Shown here piece after piece: positions 46,716 to 57,127 of a stretch of 64,000 bases of DNA. A program made the translations under genes and the position numbers. How positions within the stretch are numbered: position 1 is the stretch's first letter; every line of letters starts with the position of its first letter. This stretch comes from Lepiota brunneoincarnata (Eukaryota; Basidiomycota; Agaricomycetes; Agaricales; Agaricaceae). The stretch spans positions 124,001-188,000 of the forward strand of contig JAEBUN010000026.1 in NCBI GenBank assembly GCA_023014365.1. Direction: 5' to 3'. Under the pieces are notes generated by a model. The model worked only from the letters and a program-made list of their open reading frames with translations. It ran no database searches and was not told where the DNA came from.

Positions 46716-47309
46716 TTGATGCTGTCAATGGTGAGAAGGCATTTTGTGATATCCTCTTCAATAAGTTTGTCAACAGATTGCTGTAATTTGACGAGTTTGC
46801 CATGGGCATCATCTTGGACAGCAAGCTTTCCAGCAGACCTTTCTCTCCCAATCGCAGGCACCTCTTCAGAACCTCCCAAGTTGGACACTTCACAAGTCTC
46901 AATTGCTGACACCTCTCAGGCAGCAAATGTTGAATTGAATTGTATTGCCACCGAAGCCGTTGACAACTCCCTTCCTGGTCAGCAACCTGCCTCTGCTGTT
47001 GTTATGCCAGGAGTGCAACTCATTCCTCCTACACCCCTCAATTCTCAAGATGATGTCACACAGGAGGTCACTCTATTAGAGCCCCCAAGTTCTGTCATGG
47101 CCCGGCCCCGGACTCGCTCACAGTTGCACGCTGATTGTGAGAGGAACAATGGACCCAATGGCAACCCTCTTGCTGAATTGTCCCATATACCATGGCGTAG
47201 TCCCTGGCTTATGGAATCCTCTTTGCCAACAGCAGCAAACATTAACATGCTACACAGCAAGAAGCGTAAGCTATCTGGGGACAATCCTGATGAGTGGGAG
47301 TCACAATGA
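46716..47309 (+). CDS. KDZ-element upstream ORF, unknown function
   Basis: Open frame of up to 197 codons, Ser/Pro/Thr-rich, with RPRTRSQLHAD and a C-terminal nuclear-localisation-like KKRKLSGDNPDEWESQ. The start is uncertain: the first residues may not be coding and a splice is possible. It lies between the left inverted repeat and the convergent minus-strand gene. Possibly the last exon of an accessory protein. Confidence 0.35.
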   Translation: MMLSMVRRHFVISSSISLSTDCCNLTSLPWASSWTASFPADLSLPIAGTSSEPPKLDTSQVSIADTSQAANVELNCIATEAVDNSLPGQQPASAVVMPGVQLIPPTPLNSQDDVTQEVTLLEPPSSVMARPRTRSQLHADCERNNGPNGNPLAELSHIPWRSPWLMESSLPTAANINMLHSKKRKLSGDNPDEWESQ

Positions 47310-47526
47310 GCAAAGCCTTGACCTGCTTGATGACTATTGAATCCTCCTATTCCACCCCCTGTTCCCTGTACATTCATTATCTGATCTATACATAATGTTA
47401 CATTTTTTTATAATTTTGACCTAATATGATGGGGTATTTCATTGTTCTTGCATCACTGGCTGATTCTCCCCTCAATTCACTTTTTCTGCCTCCTCTGCTG
47501 AGCTTGTTGTGGTAGTCAGGATGGGC

Positions 47527-49740
47527 CTATGAATGCACAATTTTTAGAAAGAGGTTCAAAGATAATAAGTTGACAAGGAAAATACCTGTATGTGGTTCAT
47601 TCACTGGCATTACCAGTGGGTCAATTGTAAGTACTGGTGAAGCATTTTGTGCCATTGATGTTGGTCCTGGCATGTTCATTGGCACTATGGAACTTCCTGG
47701 GGGGAGCCTTGGGATGTGGTTGAGTATGGAGGATACAGGCATGGCATATTGCGGATCTCCCTCAGCAGGGCCATTGCTTGGCAATGTAGGTGCAAATCCA
47801 CTTGCCACCAATCGATCCATGAATTCCTGCTGTAGCAAGATCATGCCCATGTCTGCTTTGAGCTCCAGCATGAGCGGCATCTCTCCAGCAACTTGGGCCA
47901 GCCCATGAAATGTGGGGTCAGATAGGATGGTGACTGCTTCTGGCACATGTTTGTCACTAAAGTTAGCCTGTAGTGATGCCAGGCCTTTGGCATGTGCTTT
48001 CACTGTTTTGCCATGATGATTGTATACATTGTCATTGTGATCAATCAGTGACACCATCCCACCAGGTGGGGTCTGGCTAATGATACTGTACTATTAATTG
48101 CCATTTGTGCTGCATTGGTCAAGGCCTTTGGATTTCCTGCTGCCAACTTGCTGCTGATCTTGGGTGGTTTTCCATTATCTGCCATTGATGCCTTGATTGT
48201 TCCAGGATATTCTACTGGCAGGTATTCTCCATTATGAAGATGAGCACAGAAACAAAATGCATGCTCAACACCAAAGGTTGCTTGGCGCCCAATGATATGT
48301 TCAAAGAAGCACTGTAGCTCTGGCTTCCAAATGTTCCAGGGATCCCACAACTGAAAATTCCTTGGAATAAATTTCCAATGTATCATCTTTGGCCGCAAGG
48401 TTGCCAAGGTTTTGAAAGGCACATGGCAAGATTGGTTGCCAGAGGCTAATGCTTCCAACCCAAGAAATAATCACAATGAATGACCATTCCATTTGTTGAT
48501 CAAATTGAACACTTACCATAGTGTATAGTCAGATAAGTACACAGTAACTCCTCCAGCTCTTCCTTTTTCATTTTCTTCAGCATGATCGCTGATGAAACAA
48601 TTGGAAATCCATTTTCAGTGCGATCAAAATGTGGGGTTGCCTTTGTGGCCATGGAAAGTGGAAATGGTGGCACATGCAGCAATGGTGGCAGGTATTCATT
48701 TTGTCAGTGGAGTCCCTTGACATACAATAAAAACTCTTGTTCCAATGCCAGCACAGGCACCTTGTGGGTCTTGACAAATGGTGTTGCCACCACACCCATA
48801 GTTGCCACAATCTTGTCAAAACTGCCATCATGTGGTAGTTAGTAGTATCAGGCATACTTTGGGAAAACTGGGCCTCACATGCCAAACCTTATCTCTCCAT
48901 CATCACCCCTGGCAAATGCAAAAAATGTCATTGTTACAACCCCCATCTCTAGCCAACATTTCCTCAACCATTCTTTCATACGTCGCTTGGCATGTTCTGT
49001 CACTATCCTATATTTATATATCTTATCAGCCTCCTCACTGAGCACAATATGAACATGCTGCCAGATTGGTGATCCTGCCAACTTACTTTCTTTTGAGTTC
49101 TGGCTCATTCCTGATGGTCTTGTATAACCAAATGTATTCTTCAATTGCCTCTTTTCCTGCATCATCCATCTGTCCATACACATTTTTGGCAGCCTGAGTA
49201 TGATTTTGAAAGTATTCCTGTGATCCTGGATGGAGTTCTGTGACATTTAGAATTGCTTTCATCTCCTCTTCAACAGCTACTTTCTCTGTCCTCCACACCA
49301 CTTGGTTTCAATCTATTTTGGCACCATGGTTTATTGTTTTGTGGGAAGCATATGGACGCCAGTCATTGGTCAGCCATTTCCCTAATGCCTGTCAAACCAT
49401 CATCCGACATCCTTGCCAGGGTGACTTGCAATTGCTGCATACCTTGACATGCCGTTCTACCTCATCTGCTGCCATGGCCCTTGCCCTATTGTTAGTCCAG
49501 TAGTTAAACATATCAGGCAGAATTTGTGATCTGAAAATCATCCCTTGGTGCTTGGGAGTCGTTTGTTTGTGGTAGTTCTTCTTGTATTTATGGATAACTT
49601 TCCATTCAGCAGGAGAATACTGACAGTTTGCTCTGGGCTTCTTGTCCTTCATGATGGTTTGCATGGTGGTGATTGGATACAGTAAGAATAAAGGCCACGA
49701 GGCACCAACCATGATATTTTGAGCCATGCTGAAGGCACAT
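47527..49740 (-). pseudogene. KDZ-element minus-strand accessory gene, decayed
   Basis: From about 49740 downward: a segment with CQYSPAEWKVIHKYKKNYH and MFNYWTNNRARAMAADEVE (about 49470-49625), a helical charged segment (49083-49301, with QMDDAGKEAIEEYIWLYKT), then FFEHIIGRQATFGVEHAFC (about 48240-48310) and a Pro-rich C-terminus (47527-48057). Frames shift and stops occur. I recall this type of protein as repeatedly found in agaricomycete transposons but with no named function. It is divergent from the transposase, sharing the ~49740-49790 interval as a possible bidirectional promoter. Confidence 0.4.
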
Positions 49741-49787
49741 GTCCCTGCCTTCATCCAATACCAACTACATCCCCTTCTTTGGATCCC

Positions 49788-52700
49788 ATGGATTACTTGG
49801 TTGTGCCTCACAAAACATTGAAGCGATGCAAGCACGGGAAAGAGGATGGGTGGGTGGTTAAAACTGCTGATGACCTTGTTGATGCTTGGACATATGAGGA
49901 GATAACAATGGAGACAGCCCAAGAGCCCATCAAGACAGAGGTTGAGGTTCTGTTCAACTTTGGGTCAGGCATAAGAGCCACAGAAGAGCATGGAGGCAGC
50001 ACATCCAAAAGTGATAACATGACAGTATGTGATGGATCTGACAATCATCTGGATATGAGCAACATTGACATAGAGGAGGGGGATGCAAAGGAAGCTGGCT
50101 CAAACAAAGTCAGTCATCACTTACAAGTCATCCAACAGAGGAAATCCAATGGTGTGAGGTATATAGCAACAGAACTGGATGGAAGATTTTGTTAAGCATG
50201 CCGATGATTTGCTGGTGGCACAACTTGCATGGGAGGCGTTTCCAGGTAGCAGCAGGTGTTCAAATTGTGCCAAGTGACAAAAGGCAATTTGGAGGTGTAA
50301 AGATTGCTTTGGGGCCAAGATGTTATGCTGGATATGCATGCAACACTCACATCTCAACAATCCTCTGCATCAGCTAGAACAGTGGACAGGGAAGTTTTTT
50401 TGCTTGGCTGCCATGGCAGAAGTGGGGACATATATATGTGTGTCTCACAACCATGGGGCATCCACATGTGAACAACTTAGCAAGCAGATGCAAATGCTTG
50501 AGCTATGTGAGCAAATTGTGGATAATGCCAAACAAGAAACACTGCTAGCCGGTGAACAAGGCGACAGTACAGTGCCACTCAGGAACAAGGTTGCCCCTGA
50601 ACAGGATAGTTGGGAAAGCACAGACAATACATGCCCTGCATTTGGGGACAGCTGGTGGGATGATCCAGGGAACAATAGCAGTGAGGCAGCCAATGCACCA
50701 ACAAACTGAAATTATGATGGATCCCATGGACACATTCTAGGTCAACCAGGTCTTGGAAAACAAAAATATATTCCCTGGCTGGATCCACTGAAAAATCAAT
50801 GTGTGAGGGTCATTCATACAAATGGCATCCACAATATCACTCTTGTTACCTGCCCATGCTGCTGGAGGGTGGAGGTCATTGCCAACTTGATGTATTGCCA
50901 CCTTGTGCCAGTGACTTTCATTCAATGCTGGACTTTATTCACAGTTGATGTTCTTGAAGACTTCCGACTCCAAAATTTGGAATGCAAGGCTCTGGCATAT
51001 CAGGCTCACATCACCAATGGCACCAGGAGCAAACTTTTATCAGGAACTACTGCATATGGCATGGCTCTGGCACTGGTTAAAGAAGCAAAAGTGGGCTTGT
51101 CATGGCCATGGTGTGCCCAAAGGAGATGGAGCAACACACCCAGGGACACTTGCAAATTTCTGTCCAGCATGCCCCCAACCTGGCATTAATCTTCCCTCAG
51201 ATTGGAAGGAGGATATGAATAGGTTAGTAAAAATAAAGAATGCCTCTCTTGCCATTTTCACATTGACATCATCATGAACATTATTAGATGGGCATACTGC
51301 CAATTCTTGGTTGCCGATGGCAATTTCAAGGCTGACCATGTGCAACAACCCAACAACACTTCAGATATATGGTTATCGGAAGGAGCCAGCATGTTTTCCA
51401 CATGTGCCCAGTATGAGAATTTCCTGAAGGATGCCATTGAAATGTCAACAGTACGTGTGATAGTGTCATATGCTACCACCAATGTGTTGCAATAAAACTA
51501 AGTGACAATGAAATGAATATAGAAGGCTCCATACCAGAACCGTTTCCATGCCATTGAGCTTGCGATGGTTGGCTCCAAAGCATGCGATGTGACTGGCATA
51601 GTGGCTATTGCCTGTGCATGACATGGTTGCTTTGCCCCCAATGCTATAGCCAATTTATTCAAAGGGGAACAGCAAAAGAATGTAGATTGGGTCCTACTTC
51701 AATCCCTGGCTACAACACACCTTGATCCAGAACAAGGGGCAATGTTGATTTATGACATTGCCTGTCAATATTCAGTACATCTCCGGAAAAGGATTGGGCA
51801 ATATCTACCCAATGATCTGGTCATAGACTGAGCTATTGGATTGTTCCACATCCACAGCCACCAACCAGAATGTTTTTTCCATTATGCAACATCCTTCATC
51901 CCTGGAAGTGGCATAACCATTGGCAAGATTCTGGAATCACTGTGGTCATTATTAAATGCCATTTTGCCAACAGTCTGAACGGCAACACTAGCAAATTGTG
52001 CCAAAACCATTGATGATCATGCCACTGATTCTAATCACAAGAAAATGCTTAATATCAGTGAGTAAATTGCATCAAGTTTTCAGCTCTCATTGGATCTCTA
52101 ATGTGCATGGGGACAGCAGCGGCATTGTGTGACCAATATTCAGAGGTGAAAACAACAAGCAAGACAGCAGGGAATTATTTTAAATCTCTGAGCCAGAGTA
52201 TTAGTGAAAATGATCAGCAGCAGTGGACAGTGGCAATTACATTTGCCGAGGCTTGCCACCTGGCCTCTCCAAAGGCCATGGACATTTTGGGTGTGCAGGG
52301 CAGCCACAGACAGCAGGTGGCATCCACCCAGGAGCAGGAATACACCCCAACAGAGCAGTGGGTTCAATTGGCAATTGAGATTGAAGAACACCAGTGAGTA
52401 ATTGTTAGCCATAGAAAAACTGCACATGAATATTGGAGATAATGGGGAGCCATCAGAGTCGAACTGCAATCATTATTTGTGGCAGGTCAAATGTGCCACA
52501 AGAAGATCTTGCTGAGTGATTGCGGCAAAGCTTGGCAAATGATGTTGCCAAGCTGGAGATGAAGTAACACCATCTCAAAATACACCAGGTGACTGTAGTG
52601 GTGATGGATAGCAACACTGATGCTTGGGAAGCATTTGATGACTTGGACGATGACGGCAATTCATGTAAGGGGACTGGCATCGTGTGCTTTGCATTGCGCC

Positions 52701-53841
52701 CCCCCTTACGCAAGGTACTTCTAGGGACCTGTGGTTGGACGTCCGGGCTCGGCCTTCTTAGCCGATGCCCGATGCCCGAGCCCGGTCTCGGCCTTTGGCC
52801 ACCCCCATCCCTGAGCCCGATCTGCGGGCGACTTCTATTATTAGTTGCTTGTTTATTGTTTGCGTACGTTATTACTGGTAGCTATCATAGTGTCTGGTTA
52901 CCCGGTCTGTGCGCAGACCACTATGTATATATATAGCGTGGGTGGCGATTGTAATCGCCACCTGAATATCAACTTGGTTCCGGTGCCTTACTTCCCCTAA
53001 CAATTCATCCATGGCACTGGCCACAACCCGCATAGATGATAACAATGCTTTCTCAGCAGCAAACATGTTACCAGTGGAACAATGCCCAATTTGCATGCCA
53101 TCCACCTTTGAAGTCCCAGACCCTGCACTTTCCACTATTGAACTGGTATTCTGAAAACAGCAAGCCTTCCAGCATCTGAGTGGCCTTCATAGTGCCATTG
53201 CAGAAAAGTCTTTTCAGTATTCTTGCATAATCCGTGTTGCTGGATGGAAATCCATTTGAACTTGTAGTCACAATGCAATTGCAGCTATCAATTCACAAAT
53301 TTCATTCCATTGCCAAGCATATTCAAAGTGCCAGGTGGCAATACTGCGGCTGCATGCCGATTCTTTAACTTTGGCTGGACTGCAAGTCCTTTCCAGGAAC
53401 AATGTTAAGTGCAGTATGGCAATCCTCAACCCAAACCAACCTGGATCATCATCAGTTTGATTTTTGTGGATATGGCAATCTGATTTTGCAGGGAAACAAG
53501 ACTCACCCAATGCACTGAAGGAATGTACATCACCCCATTTCACAAAGTAATTGGTCATGCATGACCCTAGCTCTAAAACTGAGTAACATGGCCTTGTCCT
53601 AGTCCAACATGTACATTGGCTCCATGCCCAGGCTCAAACCCAATAGCAGGAGGAATTGATCCTGGTCCAATATGAAATGCAATGGACTGTGTGTTATTTC
53701 CTTCACCTTCAACAAGTTTGGGAGGAATGGGGAAAAAAGAGTACTATTGCCACTGGCCCTGTGGCTTATGCCGCCAGAAAGGCTACAATGTGGTCCAACA
53801 TGGCCACCAGTGCCGATTATGCATTCAGTGCAGTGATCTGA
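49788..53841 (+). pseudogene. KDZ transposase with CxC2 cysteine cluster, disrupted
   Basis: The N-terminal part starts MDYLVVPHKTLKRCKHGKE (49788). The CxC2 cluster has RCSNCAK, a stop, then WRCKDCFGAKMLCWICMQ with HSHLNNPLHQLEQWTGKFF (50245-50400). The core has HNITLVTCPCCWRVEVI (50829), NFCPACPQPGINLPSDW (about 51150-51205) and the putative catalytic residues VADGNFKAD (about 51311), YDIACQY (51751) and KILESLWSLLN (51925). The C-terminal region has EQWVQLAIEIEEHQ (52354), then after LTR A2 AEKSFQYSCIIRVAGWKS (about 53200), ILNPNQPGSSSV (about 53425) and YEMQWTVCYFLHLQQVWEEW (53672). KDZ enzymes move DNA by a DDE/RNase H-fold reaction. Several shifts may be introns; in-frame stops such as that near 50276 are not. 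Confidence 0.85.
52664..53002 (-). mobile_element. Solo LTR A2 inside KDZ transposase, young
   Basis: 339 bp, TGTAAGGGGACTGG to CCCCTAACA, with exact 5-bp duplication ATTCA (52659-52663 and 53003-53007). Inverted relative to A1 and identical except for four CpG transitions. CpG-rich island inside the CpG-poor KDZ element. Confidence 0.95.
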
Positions 53842-53998
53842 GAGGACCCAGGGGTGCAATGGGAATTATAATAGGAAAATCTTATATGTTGTATGTATGG
53901 CACATAATAACAAGGTCACATGGTGCACCATTATCAAACTTTTTGTTATCAACTTGTACTGATCTTTAAGACTATTCTCTCTCAACAGACCATATATC

Positions 53999-55802
53999 AT
54001 GCAGCCTACCATGCCCAGCTCCCAGACCACACAAGCTCAACCTCCACTATCACCTCAAGAAGTAGTCTCATACTGTGACTCATGCCTCCATGCAATATTG
54101 TGCGCTATTCAAAACGACACAGGTGAAAGGGAAGAATGGATTACCCAAGGCATCAATCAAGAATTGGTATGCCCATGCCTATTGACCAAATTCACTATTG
54201 CAAGATGCTGAAGTTATGTCCTCCTAGCATTTCTCCCTCATTTGGATCAGCAGGGCAGCGGCAAGTGGGAAACTTCTCAATGTCCCACCCCTCACACAGT
54301 TCCTTGCCCAATATCAAATGGATGATAAGGATAGTGTGCTTCTTGACCTCAATCTGCTCTTGACAATGGATGCCGGAAATCATCCATGTCATCCAACCAG
54401 CATGGCCCCAAGCTATCTTGCTGATTGGTGGGAATGTGATAAACCACCAAGCAAAGAAGATTTCATTTCAATGGACAACTTCTGCAAGTGCCTGCGGCGT
54501 CATGCCTCTGTTTCAGAGTCACACAATCCCACATCTTCCCCGTACTCCTCATCTAACAAGTGCCCTATTGCCCCTCCACCAGATGCCGGCAATAATTGCA
54601 CCCAATGTGCAATGTACTGCTGTGTTGCCATTAATGCCCTGCATCATTTGCATAGTCTCCAAGTGAACATACAAAGCACAGAGGCCTCAACCAAAAATGC
54701 CTGTCTCTTGATCATGCAATGGGCCTCAGCTTTCAACCAGCTTTATGAAAAGTCCATTCTCAAAGAAGTGGAGGCACCCTTGCTGGGTCATATACCAGGT
54801 CCTACTGACAGCCAGAACAATGGCATATTGCTGCCTGCTGCAGCAAGATTGGCTATACCAGCAGAGAATGTTCAAGGTGCAGCAAAAATTGAAGGTTCAG
54901 TCCCCCTTCCATGTCACTCCAAGTGTAACATTCCAAAACTGCTGAACCCAACATCCTCATCACAACCAAAAACACTAACAAATGGCCAACTGGCCAAAAT
55001 AGTGCGTGAAAATGCGAGTAATCAGCTGCAACGCCTTCAAAACAAGCCATCTCTGAAGTGGACATGGGGTGTTGATCTTGACAAGAGTGACATTCAGCAA
55101 TTGCGGCAAGCTGTGGACAATGATTATCAAGTACCTCACTCTGGCTATGACTGCTCATTATGCCAAGGGAAATTTAAGGGCCAAGATTCAACCATGCTGC
55201 CACTCCCTGCATCTGAGACATTACACCCATTTTTGGTCCAGTCAACCCAACCTGGCCAGACAGAATTACAGTTGGCCAATATCCCAGCACACTTCCAAAC
55301 TTACCCTCTCTCCCATGCTTATCCCCCAGGTCCCAGCATCAACATGAATAACCCCCCACAATTGTCGACTTCAATGTTAAGTCTCTTGCCATCAGCAGCA
55401 TTGCGTGGCTTGGAGCTTGGATGTGAAGATACCACAGGCCATTCTTCTAACTCTTGCCATGCCACCTGGCAACCCGTTGCCATCAATGCTGCTCTTGCTA
55501 TTCCAATGGGAAATACCTCATCATCATCATCTTCCTCTGTGGACCCCATTGATGCAATAGCTGCCCTACAAAGTCATCCACACTCCCCCTCCATTCATCA
55601 GGCTCTTGAGGTGCAATTTCGGAACATTGCAATGTCTTTTTCCAAATCATCTGACATCTCACCCTCCATTGCTCTTCTGGCCCTACACCCTGTCTCACTC
55701 CCAGACTCTTCCATGCCACCTGTAGCTGATTCTAGTGCCGCTGCTGCCCCATCCAAACATCAAACATCTAACACATTGGGTCTTTCTGACTACTGTTTGT
55801 AA
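53999..55802 (+). CDS. KDZ-element downstream gene with 494-codon open exon
   Basis: A first exon may start at ATG 53999 (MQPTMPSSQTTQAQPP, with CDSCLHAILCAIQND). The main open frame runs from ATG 54318 to a stop at 55802, 494 codons without interruption. It contains Cys-rich patches (NCTQCAMYCC; CSLCQGKF), a KIVRENASNQLQRLQNK helix, then a long Ser/Pro/Ala-rich low-complexity half with a seven-serine run near 55520. No known domain. It follows the transposase in the same direction by ~150 bp, so it is probably an element-borne accessory gene. Its open state contrasts with the broken transposase. Confidence 0.5.
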
Positions 55803-56509
55803 ATTGAGGTCCACTCTTCCAGCTCAGACTCAAGCAGCCACAGCCTCAGTTCATCTGTGTTAGCGAATGCTGCCCATGCCATTCTTGATAATGCCGCTCC
55901 CACTACTGGAACCCACATGTTCTCCTCCCCTAACTCCATCGCTGCCCCGAACAGGGTGGAAATGGTGCAACCTCCCTCTCCACAAATGGATGTGAGCAGT
56001 GGCAGCATTGATTCACTCCTTCTTGCTGATGCTGCCAATGTCCTCAGCAATCCAGGTACCTGTGAGTTGCATTTATTTGGACTGCTATTAACCATAACTC
56101 AACATTCAATCACCCTACTCTCCCAGACGAGAATAACACTGAAGGTGGGGAAACATTTGACAATTCAGACACATCTTCCTCATCAGCTCTCTCCCCTGTC
56201 CTTGGGCTCCATGCACTACATCTGCCATCCCATTTACCTCCCTCATCCCAACTTCTACCAAGTGATGATGCGGAAGTAGGTCCATCACACTCCAAGGGCT
56301 ATACTGCCCATGATTTTGAGACATGTGGGAATCCCAATGATTATGCCTAACTCAGTTCCATTTTTTCTTTTCCCATGCATAAACTAGAGAATGTTCTTTT
56401 ATGTACAAATTATTAGCTCAATTTACTGATTGATTAAGGCCACAATTCATGCCACCCACCACCACATGCTGACTTTTCCTTGCTATAGCCTTGATTGTCC
56501 CGCCATTTT
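55803..56509 (+). other. Possible continuation of the KDZ accessory gene
   Basis: Another plus frame (55857-56279) is Ser/Ala-rich in the same style (MLANAAHAILDNAAPTTG) and may be a further exon after a splice. A frame to 56347 follows. No domain seen. Confidence 0.3.
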
Positions 56510-57117
56510 GACTCTTCTAAATGTGCCACAACCAACTTGCCACTGATGCCACCCACCCCCCATACCATTTGGCAATGTTCATTCTGTGCCACCTGCCACC
56601 CCATGCCAACTTTTTTCTTGCTGTCGCTTTCCTCCACTTGTTATTGCCTTATCCATCACTCATTGATTAGATGCCCCCCTCTTTCTTTTTCCAACCAGAC
56701 TGATTCACCTCACTCATGCCACCCCAAAATTGCCACCCATGCTGCCTAACCCAATACCATTCGGCATTTCCATTATGTCAAATATCTATTATCACTTAAT
56801 TTTTGTCAAGCAATCAATCCATGGAAATGTTCTTATTTAGTCTTATACCATGCCACTGCTCTGCAATTGCTTGCTATCCACTTCCAAGCCCAGCATTCTA
56901 TGCCTCCATGATCCTTGGATCCTAAGGGCCCCTCTGACATGCTTCCCAAACACACAAGTGGAGCTATATAGGATGATGGACCAACCCAGTGGGCCCGCTG
57001 AGTCCTACTCGCTCAATACAATGTATGTCTCAGCAGGCCCACTGAGCCCCACTCACTTGATACTATGTATGTCTTTGCTGGCCCCACTCACTCAATACAC
57101 AGTAGGTTGACTACCTG
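56510..57117 (-). repeat. KDZ right terminal inverted repeat
   Basis: Inverted partner of 45875-46480, including the subterminal direct repeats near 56970-57100. Ends GTAGGTTGACTACCTG. Confidence 0.85.
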
Positions 57118-57127
57118 TTCTGATAAC

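Larger units (their letters stand above)
45875..57117 (+). mobile_element. KDZ DNA transposon, 11.2 kb, long inverted repeats
   Basis: Ends CA(C/G)(A/G)TAGTCAACCTAC with terminal inverted repeats of about 600 bp (45875-~46480 and ~56510-57117). Flanked by TTCTGAT (45868-45874 and 57118-57124), a 7-bp direct repeat; eight is expected for Zisupton-type elements. It carries the CxC2/KDZ transposase on the plus strand, an upstream plus ORF, a decayed minus-strand gene and a downstream plus ORF. It inserted four bases from the end of LTR B4 and was later hit by solo LTR A2. Transposase frame breaks make it inactive. Confidence 0.9.

Noticed and set aside
46664..46926. Minus-strand open frames of 82-84 codons near the KDZ left end
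   Set aside because: They overlap a longer plus-strand frame with an NLS-like end and have no motif of their own.
53068..53558. Two minus-strand open frames that look coding (67 and 96 codons)
   Set aside because: The plus strand here matches the KDZ transposase C-terminal region (AEKSFQYS..., ILNPNQPGSS...), so the minus frames are its shadow.
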